This document shows, piece after piece, positions 8,457 through 17,447 of a DNA stretch of 64,000 bases (positions are counted from its first letter, which is position 1; every line of letters starts with the position of its first letter). Below the pieces are notes generated by a model. That model ran no database searches, was not told where the DNA came from, and saw only the letters and a list, made by a program, of their open reading frames with translations. The stretch comes from JAJFFW01 sp965263375. GTDB taxonomy: Bacteria; Pseudomonadota; Alphaproteobacteria; Caulobacterales; Parvularculaceae. A program made the position numbers and the translations under genes. The stretch lies in assembly GCA_965263375.1 (NCBI GenBank), contig OZ253669.1, forward strand, positions 2,356,001 to 2,420,000, read 5' to 3'.

Positions 8457-9271
8457 GCCTGTTGTTCCATCCGAAGGCGGGCAAGCGTACGGATATCAAA
8501 TTCCTCATCACCCTCGTAACGAGGCGCGTATTTTTCATAGGCTTTTGCGAGAGCATCGTGACGCTCATTTATGCGAACCATATTGTAAGAGTGAGAGACA
8601 ACGAAGAATTCCTCGTTCTTCATCTGCTCCATCGCAATATGCGTATACTTATCGGTATCCATACCAAGCGCCATAACCTCCGGATCGCCAAGCTCCGACG
8701 TTACAAAGCCGGGGCAAACGAGAGCGACATCAACAAAATCAGGCAGTTCTTCCCGCAATGCTTCGGTTATGGCGAGGACCGCATGCTTCGTCGCGACATA
8801 GGCTGACGCAAACGGAACCCCATTGAAGAGAGAGTTTTCAGAGCCAATATTGTAAATGGCGGCGGGCGTTCCTTGCTCAATAAATCTTTTGCCAAAAACG
8901 GCGCTGCCATGCCAAACGCCCCAAAAATTGATTGAGAAGATTTTTTCGGCATCTTCACTTGGAATATCCAATACTGATCCCGAAGGAATGGTAATTCCCG
9001 CATTGTTGACGATGACATCAACGCTTCCGAATGCTTTCCAGGCACTGTCTGCAAATTTTTCAACGTCCTTGCGTTTAGCGACGTCGCATTCAAACCCCTT
9101 CGCTTCAATGCCCAGTTTTTTGAGCGCCTTAACGGCCTCATCGACCCGCTTTTTACGCCGCCCGGCGATCGCTATCTTCGCGCCTTCCTCTCCGAAACGT
9201 TTCGCAAAAGAAAAGCCTATACCCGTTGCGCCGCCAGTGATGGCGACGACTTTGTTTTCAAAATTCTTCAT
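8453..9271 (-). CDS. Short-chain dehydrogenase/reductase
   Basis: This 272-residue SDR has the cofactor motif TGGATGIG near residues 12-19, NNAG near residue 88, and the catalytic YVATK (Tyr-x3-Lys). The start is the ATG at 9271 because AAGGAG lies 6 bases upstream; the GTG at 9295 adds eight extra residues. It is the last gene of the long minus-strand run, 61 bp after the acyl-CoA dehydrogenase. Its stop overlaps that of the convergent NMO-like gene. It probably oxidises or reduces a hydroxyl/keto group of the pathway intermediate; the substrate is unknown. Confidence 0.87.
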   Translation of the reverse strand: MKNFENKVVAITGGATGIGFSFAKRFGEEGAKIAIAGRRKKRVDEAVKALKKLGIEAKGFECDVAKRKDVEKFADSAWKAFGSVDVIVNNAGITIPSGSVLDIPSEDAEKIFSINFWGVWHGSAVFGKRFIEQGTPAAIYNIGSENSLFNGVPFASAYVATKHAVLAITEALREELPDFVDVALVCPGFVTSELGDPEVMALGMDTDKYTHIAMEQMKNEEFFVVSHSYNMVRINERHDALAKAYEKYAPRYEGDEEFDIRTLARLRMEQQA

Positions 9272-9332
9272 GTCAATCTCCTTTTGTTGAGACACATCCG
9301 TAATTACCGCCCAATAGCGAACGCCATGGGGG

Positions 9333-10598
9333 TTAATTTACATAACCAAAGAGCACCCCTGCGACCTTGCGCATCTGTATTTCTTCCGCCCCTTCGGTGA
9401 TGCGGTATCGGCGATGGTGGCGATAGATATGTTCGAACGGCTTGTGCCTAGAATAACCGATACCACCATGAACCTGCATCGCTCGATCAGCAGCGTCGCA
9501 AACAAGGCGGTTCGCACGGTAATTACAAATCGCAATTTTATCTGAAAGACGCGTTGCGACCTCAGGTTTCGGCATCTGATCCATTTCCCAAGCTGTTTTA
9601 TATATCAATACACGAAGCATTTCTATTTCCGAGTAAAGCTCAACCAGCGGAAACTGAATGCCCTGATTCACACTCAACGGCTTCCCAAAAGGTTTGCGCT
9701 CGCGCGCATAAACAACTGATTCCTTTAAACAATAACTTGCAGCGCCCAACGACGAAGACGCTTGCCGGATACGGTTTTCATGTAAAAAGTGCTGCGCACA
9801 AGATAATCCATAATCAGGATCGCCTAATACCGCCTCTTCGGGCACCCAAACATTATTTAATGAAACTTTCGGATGATCCGTTGGCATATTAAATGTCCAA
9901 AGGTATTCGCCGATTTCTAGACCATTCGTATCAATGGGTACGATAAAACAGCCAATACCTTTTGCATCACCCGCTTTTCCACTTTGTCGCGCGAAAACCA
10001 TTATATGGCTGGCAGTATGAGCGCCAGTCGTCCACATTTTTTCGCCATCCAGACGCCAACCAGAAATCCCGTCACGAGTCTCACGTACCGCCATGGTCCC
10101 AAGGTGCGTTGCATCAGAACCATGCGCTTCTTCGGTCAAACCGAATGCCCAGCTCATATTCCCCTCTAGCATCGCTGGGATAAATTTTTCCCTTTGTTCC
10201 TCTGTTCCGAAGTCCCTCACCATCAGTGGTTGAACTAAATTGCCTACAATAGAGTGTTCATTTTGCAGGTCATTATGAAGCCCCAGACCACGTTCCGCGA
10301 GATGTTCCCTAATACGCGCCATAGCAAGGTGCGATCCATTTTGACCACCAAATTCTTCGGGCAGGGCATATCGAAAATGTCCGGCAGCGTCTGCTGCATC
10401 GCGTGCTTTTTTTAAAAGCGCTTCCCAGTCCTTTCGCGGCAGTCCCTTACGATCCCAATCCGTTCTTGCGTGCTCGCGACGATGGTCGAAAAATCGGATA
10501 TTGTCTCCCGCTTCCTCCATCGGTTTTATTTCTTGTTCAATGAAACGATCTAACTGAGATAGATAGGTCTCTATCTCCTCGGGTACTTCAAAACTCAC
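9333..10598 (-). CDS. Acyl-CoA dehydrogenase, ACAD10/11-like
   Basis: This 421-residue flavoprotein introduces an alpha-beta double bond into an acyl-CoA. It has AFGLTEEAHGSDATHLG and KMWTTGA in the middle domain, and HGGIGYSRHKP and TEGAEEIQ at the C-terminus. The catalytic base is probably Glu402, in the position used by medium-chain enzymes. It starts at a GTG (GGGGAGCG upstream) one base after the stop of the APH-kinase-like gene. This pairing mirrors eukaryotic ACAD10/11, where kinase and dehydrogenase are fused, and bacterial levulinate operons. A role on 4-hydroxy- or 4-phosphoacyl-CoA is therefore a reasonable guess. Confidence 0.9.
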   Translation of the reverse strand: MSFEVPEEIETYLSQLDRFIEQEIKPMEEAGDNIRFFDHRREHARTDWDRKGLPRKDWEALLKKARDAADAAGHFRYALPEEFGGQNGSHLAMARIREHLAERGLGLHNDLQNEHSIVGNLVQPLMVRDFGTEEQREKFIPAMLEGNMSWAFGLTEEAHGSDATHLGTMAVRETRDGISGWRLDGEKMWTTGAHTASHIMVFARQSGKAGDAKGIGCFIVPIDTNGLEIGEYLWTFNMPTDHPKVSLNNVWVPEEAVLGDPDYGLSCAQHFLHENRIRQASSSLGAASYCLKESVVYARERKPFGKPLSVNQGIQFPLVELYSEIEMLRVLIYKTAWEMDQMPKPEVATRLSDKIAICNYRANRLVCDAADRAMQVHGGIGYSRHKPFEHIYRHHRRYRITEGAEEIQMRKVAGVLFGYVN

Positions 10599-10599
10599 G

Positions 10600-11976
10600 C
10601 TATCGCTCCCCTTGCCATTTTGTTAAAGCCGCATAGAGACCAGGATATTTTGGTTGATCCACTGATAGCTTTTTCAATAATTGAAGACGTAAGTTTTTGA
10701 GCACACCTTCGCTTGCCAAATCTAGTTCACCGCTCGCCAATCTCCGGCAGAGTTCAATCACGCTTAGATTGTGCGGCTCTGCATGTGAAGTATCCTGCGA
10801 TCGATCGGCATTATTCGCGTTCATGCGTCGCAACACTATTCCCAGTGCATTTGCAGCGACGCGTGCCTGGAACAACGCGCCGCCAGTCTTGTTCGAAGAA
10901 ACATCGCTTATTATCCAATCTCGAACAGCGCTGATCAATTCTTTCGATTGCACTTCACCGGTTTCATCGACCGGGTCATTGATTGGATAAAAAGAAATTG
11001 TCTTCGATGCGGCTTCCGGCGCCTCATCCTCAAGCAGGAGTAACAAATCGAGTTCGACCTCGCACAGACGTGTGCCAATCACAAGCCGTTCTATCGATTT
11101 GTCGATCCCTTCTCTCCATATCCCCGCCATCGTAAGACAGGCAACACCCCACCAAAGAGTTCCAAAAACCAACCAATAATCAAATCGACTTCGCTCGATG
11201 GATCGCCCACTCTCCTTTTCATAAGCAGCAAGAAAATCTTTAATGCTTCCTATTCCGCCTGCTTCCTGGTCATAACGAGTAAAGCGCCATGCTGGCACAC
11301 AAAAATAAGCTAGGTCTCTTGCTGGATCACCGACGCTCGCGAGCTCCCAGTCTATTACTGCTGAAAGCCCCTGCTCCGTGACAAGAATATTCCCCATTCG
11401 GAAATCACCATGTAACAGCACGCTTTCTGTTGCATCGGGCAAGTTCTTAAATAACCATTGAAATGCATATTCAATAACAGGGCTGTCAACGCTATGTGTC
11501 CTATACTCTGCATACAACTTTTCTAAAGCATTTTCAGATGTTGAACGTTGCAAATAGTCCGGCGGCTTAATGCTATGGATTCGAGATAGTTGAGCCGCTG
11601 CCTGTCCCAACAATTTTGCTAACGCACAATCATAGCGTTGATCAGAAAAAAGACGGGGCGGTAGAGCTTCACCCGCCATTCGTTCCATTACAAATCCTGC
11701 CCCGACTTGATCCGATGCCTGCAAACGGCCAAAGATTTTCGGCGCGGCGACACCAACCTCCCGAGCACATTGAATAATTTTAGCTTCTTCAGAAACGGAT
11801 AGTCTGCCGACATCCGTTGTCGCCTCAGAACCAGACGGGGGCCGACGCAAAATCAAATCCATTTCACCGCACTTAAACGCCCAAGTTTCCATGCTTGCAC
11901 CGCTTGTCAGTCGATGGAGCTCAACCGGTGGCGCGTCAAACACGCGCGAGCAGAAGCGAGTAAGATCAGGTTTCAT
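10600..11976 (-). CDS. APH-family kinase fused to a C-terminal DUF6285-like domain
   Basis: This 458-residue protein has an aminoglycoside-phosphotransferase-type kinase domain over about residues 15-330. The catalytic loop is HGDFRMGN (Asp191, Asn196) and the metal-binding segment is VIDWELAS (Asp209). Residues about 345-458 form a separate helical region (AVRDWI, then FQARVAANALGIVLRRM) that resembles the small DUF6285 proteins usually encoded next to such kinases. In LvaA of Pseudomonas and human ACAD10/11, homologous kinases phosphorylate 4-hydroxyacyl-CoA before dehydration. The gene abuts the acyl-CoA dehydrogenase, which supports the same role. The DUF6285 match is from memory and should be searched. 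Confidence 0.8.
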   Translation of the reverse strand: MKPDLTRFCSRVFDAPPVELHRLTSGASMETWAFKCGEMDLILRRPPSGSEATTDVGRLSVSEEAKIIQCAREVGVAAPKIFGRLQASDQVGAGFVMERMAGEALPPRLFSDQRYDCALAKLLGQAAAQLSRIHSIKPPDYLQRSTSENALEKLYAEYRTHSVDSPVIEYAFQWLFKNLPDATESVLLHGDFRMGNILVTEQGLSAVIDWELASVGDPARDLAYFCVPAWRFTRYDQEAGGIGSIKDFLAAYEKESGRSIERSRFDYWLVFGTLWWGVACLTMAGIWREGIDKSIERLVIGTRLCEVELDLLLLLEDEAPEAASKTISFYPINDPVDETGEVQSKELISAVRDWIISDVSSNKTGGALFQARVAANALGIVLRRMNANNADRSQDTSHAEPHNLSVIELCRRLASGELDLASEGVLKNLRLQLLKKLSVDQPKYPGLYAALTKWQGER

Positions 11977-12011
11977 TACTTAGCAAAATGAAAAAATGAA
12001 GGAGTCTCAAA

Positions 12012-12797
12012 TCATCGACCTTTAAACGCTGGTTTCCGTTTCTGGAGAAAAGCAGCGATTCCCTCCTGAGAATCCTGCGACGTAACGCACAGTTGCTGCA
12101 GCTCGGCCTCAACCAATTGCACATCCGCGAGCGTTCCATTCTGAGCTGCGCGCATCGCTTGTTTTGCATATTTAAGGGACAACGGCGCCACGTCGTTCGC
12201 AAGATGCGCAGCCCAATTCGCCGCTTCTGTGCGAAGATCTGCGTCAGGAACGACGCGGTTCACCAAGCCAGCAGAAAGGCATTCCGCAGAGGTTAAGCGC
12301 GCGCCCTCAACGCCAACTTCGTATGCACGCCGATAACCAAGACCTTTAACGAGAAACCATGAAACACCCCCATCGGGCACCAGACTAATCGCCGCAAAAG
12401 GGCTGTATATAAACCCGCCTTCGGCCATCATCACGAGGTCACAATTGAGTGCATAAGCGATCGAAACCCCAGCCGTCGCACCGTGGAGCGCCGCTACATA
12501 GGTCTTCTGAGACGTACCGATCGCATCTATCAAAGGCTTGTGATCTTTCAAAATATGTTCAGTAACCGTCGGATGGTCGTCAACGAAACTTTCTGTCAGG
12601 TCGGCGCCAGCGCTAAACCCTCGCCCTTCGCCGGTCAAAATAACAACGCGGATGTTTTCATTCGTTTCGGCCGTATCCATCGCGGACTTTAAATCAGATC
12701 GCAACTGTCGTGATGACGCGTTCATGGCTTCGGGTCGATTGAGAGAAATCGTCGCGACGTGTCCGTCTTCTGAGTAAAGAACTGTCGGTTCAGACAT
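12012..12797 (-). CDS. Enoyl-CoA hydratase/isomerase family protein (crotonase)
   Basis: This 261-residue crotonase has the oxyanion-hole segments FSAGADL (residues 61-67) and HGATAG (105-110). The usual first glutamate, after the second segment, is not evident. The later acidic position is Asp142 in VPDGG, a pattern more like PaaG/isomerase-type members than classical hydratases. The start has AGAGGTA upstream. It lies 3 bp after the racemase-type gene and 35 bp before the kinase gene, inside the tight operon. It may be a hydratase or a double-bond isomerase. Confidence 0.87.
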   Translation of the reverse strand: MSEPTVLYSEDGHVATISLNRPEAMNASSRQLRSDLKSAMDTAETNENIRVVILTGEGRGFSAGADLTESFVDDHPTVTEHILKDHKPLIDAIGTSQKTYVAALHGATAGVSIAYALNCDLVMMAEGGFIYSPFAAISLVPDGGVSWFLVKGLGYRRAYEVGVEGARLTSAECLSAGLVNRVVPDADLRTEAANWAAHLANDVAPLSLKYAKQAMRAAQNGTLADVQLVEAELQQLCVTSQDSQEGIAAFLQKRKPAFKGR

Positions 12798-12800
12798 AAG

Positions 12801-13967
12801 TTACCTCTTATTTCCATCTATAACGATTCCGCTGGTCATTAATTGATCGATCTGCGCCTCGGCAATTCCGGCCTCGGCAAGCAAAGCGCGCGCATCAGTG
12901 CTTACTGCCTGCACATTCGGGTCGATCGTAAACGGATTGTTTTGAAACCTTGGCGCTGGCCCCGGCATTGTGACATCGCCATGACGCACTAACGCGTCGC
13001 GCGCAGCGTTCTGTGGATGACCTGCAGCTTCAGTATAGTCAAGGACCGGCGTGACGCAGGCATCAGCACCATCGAAAATCTTGGCCCACTCATCACGGGA
13101 TTTTTGACTAAATGTACTTTCAAGTAACGCATGTTGCGCTTGCCATTTTGCGAAGTCGTTCTGATCGCCATAGTCATCCGGCGAAATCTCAAGCCGCTGT
13201 AACATCTCCGCGAAGAACTGCGGCTCGATACAACCGACAGCCATAAACCGATCGTCTTTGGTTCGATAGCAACGATAGTAGGGCGCACCGCCATCAAGGA
13301 GATTGCGTTGACGCGCTGGCGACCATTGCTTGATATGGGCAAGGGAATGAATCATGCTCATCATTGAATTTACCCCATCAATAATTGCAGCATCAACAAC
13401 ATCGCCAACGCCCGTTTTTTCAGCACGAAAAAGTGCCGCCAAAATACCAGACAATAAAAATAGCGATCCACCGCCAAAATCACCGACCAGGTTCAAAGGC
13501 GGCGGCGGCGGTCGATCCGCCTCACCCATCGCCTCAAGCGCTCCTGTGATGGAAATATAGTTGATGTCGTGCCCGGCCATCGTCGACCATGGCCCACTCT
13601 GCCCCCAACCGGTCATGCGGCCATAAACAAGTTTTTCATTTACGGCGTGGCACGCCTCTGGTCCGACACCAAGCCGTTCTGCAACACCCGGACGCAACCC
13701 TTCGATCAGAATATCTGCGCTCTTAGTAAGAGCAAGAACGATATCGGCAGCACCTTGTTTTCTTAAATCAAGAGCAATCGACCTTTTTCCACGATTGTGC
13801 GAGAGATACATATGCGCGCCGGGTCGATCGACCAAGATGACCTCAGCGCCCATATCCGCGAGCAACTGCCCGCAATAAGGCCCAGGCCCAATCCCCGCCA
13901 ACTCAACTACTTTGACACCAGCAAGCACGCCGCTACCCGCTGCTTTCGATTGATCCGACTGCTTCAC
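12801..13967 (-). CDS. CaiB/BaiF family, alpha-methylacyl-CoA racemase-like
   Basis: This 388-residue protein belongs to the type III CoA-transferase fold but carries the residues of alpha-methylacyl-CoA racemase: His133 in AGHDINY, Asp163 in LVGDFGGGS and Glu248 in GCIEPQF, matching the catalytic set known from Mycobacterium MCR. Racemases epimerise 2-methyl-branched acyl-CoAs so that stereospecific dehydrogenases can act on them. It starts at a GTG with GAGGT upstream, 2 bp after the preceding crotonase. Its presence is the best single hint that the pathway substrate is methyl-branched. A CoA-transferase role is less likely but possible. Confidence 0.88.
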   Translation of the reverse strand: MKQSDQSKAAGSGVLAGVKVVELAGIGPGPYCGQLLADMGAEVILVDRPGAHMYLSHNRGKRSIALDLRKQGAADIVLALTKSADILIEGLRPGVAERLGVGPEACHAVNEKLVYGRMTGWGQSGPWSTMAGHDINYISITGALEAMGEADRPPPPPLNLVGDFGGGSLFLLSGILAALFRAEKTGVGDVVDAAIIDGVNSMMSMIHSLAHIKQWSPARQRNLLDGGAPYYRCYRTKDDRFMAVGCIEPQFFAEMLQRLEISPDDYGDQNDFAKWQAQHALLESTFSQKSRDEWAKIFDGADACVTPVLDYTEAAGHPQNAARDALVRHGDVTMPGPAPRFQNNPFTIDPNVQAVSTDARALLAEAGIAEAQIDQLMTSGIVIDGNKR

Positions 13968-13969
13968 AC

Positions 13970-14797
13970 TTACCTCGTATTTTCGTATTTGGCCGGCCGC
14001 TTCATCATAGCGGCGGCGATGCTTTCAAGCTGATGGTCCGTCAATGCAATACTCTCTTGCTCAACAGATTCCTGCATAAGCGCATCTTCGTCATTGAGAT
14101 AGGGAATTTTGTTGAAAATGCGCTTTGCCGCCTCGATAGCGAGTGGATTATTGGATGCAATTTCTTCCGCAAGCGTCACCGCATCACTAAGTGGATTTTC
14201 GCTAAGGCGTGTCGCAAATCCATACTCCAATGCTTCAACGCCTGAGAATACACGCCCAGTATAAGTCAGCTCTCGCACTATATCTTCTCGAGCCAAATGC
14301 CGCATTAATGCCGTGCCGCCCATATCGGGGATCAGCCCCCATTTGATTTCCATGATGGAGTGCTTTGTATCTGGCGCTGTAATGCGTATGTCCGCGCCGA
14401 GGGCTATTTGAAACCCCCCGCCAAAAGCAACACCATGGACAGCGGCGATGACAGGAACGGGCATTTCGCGCCATACGAAGACGGCTTTTTGATATTGGTT
14501 GGCAATACCGTGAGTGCGCGGCGAAAGCGTCTTGACCGATGGCGCCCTAGGGTCGGCATCCTGCCCCTGCCCTTGTTGCAACATCGATCCGAAACTTTGC
14601 ATATCGAGACCGGCGCAAAAAGCATCCCCATCCCCACAAAGAACGACGGCCCGCACATCGCCGTTTTCGCTCAACGATTTTCCAGTTTCGATCAGTGCCG
14701 TGAACATTTTATCATCAATGGCATTCATTTTCTCCGGTCGCGAAAACGTAACCCGAGCCACATGATTTGAAATTTCGATTTCAATACGGTTCGACAT
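13970..14797 (-). CDS. Enoyl-CoA hydratase/isomerase family protein (crotonase)
   Basis: This 275-residue crotonase has FCAGLDM (residues 60-66) and HGVAFGGGFQ (121-130) forming the oxyanion hole. Acidic residues lie at Glu150 (IMEIKWGL) and Asp158 (PDMGG). The pattern resembles dienoyl-CoA isomerases and related crotonases as much as a standard hydratase, so the double-bond chemistry is uncertain. It is spaced 11 bp from the CoA ligase and 2 bp from the racemase. The ribosome binding site is weak (AAGAAAG), consistent with translational coupling. Confidence 0.87.
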   Translation of the reverse strand: MSNRIEIEISNHVARVTFSRPEKMNAIDDKMFTALIETGKSLSENGDVRAVVLCGDGDAFCAGLDMQSFGSMLQQGQGQDADPRAPSVKTLSPRTHGIANQYQKAVFVWREMPVPVIAAVHGVAFGGGFQIALGADIRITAPDTKHSIMEIKWGLIPDMGGTALMRHLAREDIVRELTYTGRVFSGVEALEYGFATRLSENPLSDAVTLAEEIASNNPLAIEAAKRIFNKIPYLNDEDALMQESVEQESIALTDHQLESIAAAMMKRPAKYENTR

Positions 14798-14808
14798 TTT
14801 TAACTTTC

Positions 14809-16386
14809 TTAGACTTTGCGATCACGGCCATCCCAATATTGATCGCGCAAGTCGCGTTTTCTAATTTTCCCTATTGGGGTTCGCGGAAAATCGTCGACAA
14901 ACTCAACGCTTTTTGGGGCTTTGACGCCACCTAGTTTTGCTTTGCAGAGTTCGATAATCATGTTTTCGGTAGTGGCACCATCAGCGCGTCTGACAATCGC
15001 TTTTACTGCCTCACCCCACTGATCATCCGGCACACCGATCACAGCGCATTCGATAACACCTTCAATCGTTGTAACGACACCTTCAACTTCGGCGGAATAA
15101 ACATTGAAGCCGCCTGTAACAATCATGTCTTTTTTGCGATCGACAATATAGAGATAGCCTTCGTCATTCAGGTAACCGATATCACCGGTAAGGTGCCAAC
15201 CATTTCGGCGCGTTTTGGCTGTTTCTGCAGGATCATTGACATACCCTTCCATCACCATTGGCCCCTTGACGACGATCTCGCCGCGCTCCCCAGGCGGCAG
15301 CAGGGCGCCATCGTCATCCATGATGCCAAGCTCCGAAATGACCGTCGCTCGCCCGCAACTGCGCAACCGTTCGTCGGGGGCAATATCACCATGAATGTCG
15401 TTATCAACAAAGTGTTCTTCAGGCGGTAAAGTTGCGATCATCATGGGGCATTCGGTTTGCCCAAAGCCGCCTTGCATAACCGGACCGAATACACGCAGCG
15501 CTTCCTTAAGACGGTCAATGGACATCGGCGCGGAGCCATACGCTACCTGTCTTAGGCTGGAATAATCGAAATCACGCACGTTAGGTTGGTCAAGCAATGT
15601 ATAGATCCCCGACGGCGGTAGGAAAATCTCTGTGATTTTTTCCTTTTCAATTGTTTGCAAAGTTTCCTGTGGATCAAATCGTTGGAAGACCACAGAACGA
15701 CCGCCTCGGTTCATCATCGACAGAACAATGCGCCCACCGACATGGGTCATTGGCGCTGCGGCAAGATAGACTGGCGGTTCGTCTTGTTGTGACATCTCCT
15801 TGATACCCGTCAACACCGCCACAAAATTCCGATGTGAAAGACCAACAGCCTTCGGCACACCGGTAGTTCCACCCGTTGTTGGGGTAAAGATTAAATCAGA
15901 AGGCTCGTAGAGAGGAAACTCGACATCCTTAGGCGCATTAGCCGCCCAATCGGTAATAGCGGGCACTGACTTGCACTGCTCATCTAATCCCAACACAATT
16001 TCCAGACTAGGAAACGCCTTTTTGATCGTCCCTACGTGATTTTCAAAAACATGGTGGATGATTAGAGCGTCGCAGCCGAAATTCTCCAGAAGCTGCACGT
16101 TCTCCTCAACAGAGTTTCGCGGGTTGACCGGTAACCAGATTCCGCCGGCGCGGATAATGCCAATAATAATTGGCACAACGCGCATATCGTTGGGGGTAAA
16201 AATGGCAGCGCAAAAACCTTTCTTGAACCCCGCGGCAACAAATGCACGCGCAAATACGAGCGATTTGTCGTACACGTCACGATATGTGAGTGACTCATCG
16301 TCTTGTGACAAACAAATGCGGTCGGCATTTCGACTGCATGCATCGTCCAATAGCTCGATCAACGATTTTTCCGGTATCGGCAGCAT
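14809..16386 (-). CDS. AMP-dependent acyl-CoA synthetase
   Basis: This 525-residue ANL-family enzyme activates a carboxylic acid with ATP and CoA. It has the P-loop TGGTTGVPKA at residues 171-180, the GFGQTECP motif, LTGDIGYLNDEGYLYI with the hinge YIVDRKKDMI, and the C-terminal catalytic lysine in PRTPIGK (Lys507). Its size and motifs fit medium/long-chain or aryl CoA ligases; substrate specificity cannot be read from sequence alone. It begins the tight part of the operon, 67 bp after the SDR and 11 bp before the crotonase. Confidence 0.93.
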   Translation of the reverse strand: MLPIPEKSLIELLDDACSRNADRICLSQDDESLTYRDVYDKSLVFARAFVAAGFKKGFCAAIFTPNDMRVVPIIIGIIRAGGIWLPVNPRNSVEENVQLLENFGCDALIIHHVFENHVGTIKKAFPSLEIVLGLDEQCKSVPAITDWAANAPKDVEFPLYEPSDLIFTPTTGGTTGVPKAVGLSHRNFVAVLTGIKEMSQQDEPPVYLAAAPMTHVGGRIVLSMMNRGGRSVVFQRFDPQETLQTIEKEKITEIFLPPSGIYTLLDQPNVRDFDYSSLRQVAYGSAPMSIDRLKEALRVFGPVMQGGFGQTECPMMIATLPPEEHFVDNDIHGDIAPDERLRSCGRATVISELGIMDDDGALLPPGERGEIVVKGPMVMEGYVNDPAETAKTRRNGWHLTGDIGYLNDEGYLYIVDRKKDMIVTGGFNVYSAEVEGVVTTIEGVIECAVIGVPDDQWGEAVKAIVRRADGATTENMIIELCKAKLGGVKAPKSVEFVDDFPRTPIGKIRKRDLRDQYWDGRDRKV

Positions 16387-16453
16387 TTTTTTCTCTCGGT
16401 TTTATTTGTTTTTGATAGTGCTCTCACCCTGTACCGACGGCAACGGACACGCG

Positions 16454-17224
16454 TTATCTCGGCTGCATGCGGATGCCGCCGTCAACGCGAATACACTCGC
16501 CGTTCACATAATCATTCTCGATGATGTATTCGGCGGTCCGCGCGATCTCGTCAGGCCGTCCAAGTCTTTTCGGATTGAGAACAGTCGCGGAAAGCGCTGC
16601 ACGAACCTCTTCCGGCGATGAGTCGAAAAGCGGTGTATGGATAAGACCCGGTACAATCGTGTTGCAGCGAATACCGACCGAGCTGAGATCGCGTGCAATC
16701 GGCAATGTCATGCCGACAATGCCCCCCTTCGATGCGCTATAGGCGGCCTGCCCGATCTGCCCTTCATAAGCAGCGATAGACGCAGTGTTAATGACGACAC
16801 CCCTCAATCCGTCCTCCGATTGAGGAGCGTTTTTGACCATCGAAGCAACAGCGAGGCGCAAAACATTGAACGTACCGACAAGATTAATATCGATAACTTT
16901 TTTAAACCCAGCGAGCGGATGCGGACCATCTTTGCCATAGGTCTTGGTTGCAATGCCAATCCCTGCATAATTGCAACAAATGTGGATCGGTGAAAACGCA
17001 CTCTCGACAGCAGCAATGGCGTTTGCCACCGTGTCTTCGTCGACCACATTGACGCCAAAATAGCGAACATTATCGCCAAGCTCATCGGCCAAAGCCTCAC
17101 CGCGCTCGTCATTCAAATCAAAGATCGCGATATTGGCGCCCTTTTTCGCCAACAACCGAACGGTCGCCTCTCCCAGTCCAGATGCGCCGCCAGTAACGAT
17201 TGCCGTTTTGCCGCTAATTTCCAT
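16454..17224 (-). CDS. SDR, 3-hydroxyacyl-CoA dehydrogenase type II-like
   Basis: This 256-residue SDR has the cofactor motif TGGASGLGEA (residues 11-20), Asp36 in IFDLN favouring NAD, active-site Ser149, and Tyr162-x3-Lys166 in AYSASKGG. The sequence resembles 17beta-HSD10/type II 3-hydroxyacyl-CoA dehydrogenases, which oxidise branched 3-hydroxyacyl-CoAs or hydroxysteroids. The start has AAAGGAAG upstream. It is followed 67 bp later by the CoA ligase. Together with the crotonases and racemase it supplies the third step of a branched-chain beta-oxidation cycle. Confidence 0.88.
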   Translation of the reverse strand: MEISGKTAIVTGGASGLGEATVRLLAKKGANIAIFDLNDERGEALADELGDNVRYFGVNVVDEDTVANAIAAVESAFSPIHICCNYAGIGIATKTYGKDGPHPLAGFKKVIDINLVGTFNVLRLAVASMVKNAPQSEDGLRGVVINTASIAAYEGQIGQAAYSASKGGIVGMTLPIARDLSSVGIRCNTIVPGLIHTPLFDSSPEEVRAALSATVLNPKRLGRPDEIARTAEYIIENDYVNGECIRVDGGIRMQPR

Positions 17225-17447
17225 ATTCTTCCTTTGCTTAGTTTCTTTGTCACTGATTTTTTAGCGCAATCAGCGAAACGTTTTGAATTCAATGCGCCCA
17301 GGACGGCGCGGGGTCGACGGTCAAACTTGATCAGCCGACATACGTCTTGAGGCAACGCATCATCCCATAGTCAGGATTTTTGCCAAAAATGCGCCCGATC
17401 GAAAAGTCGCCAAGTACAACAATCACATATGCAGTCGCGGGCCAGGT

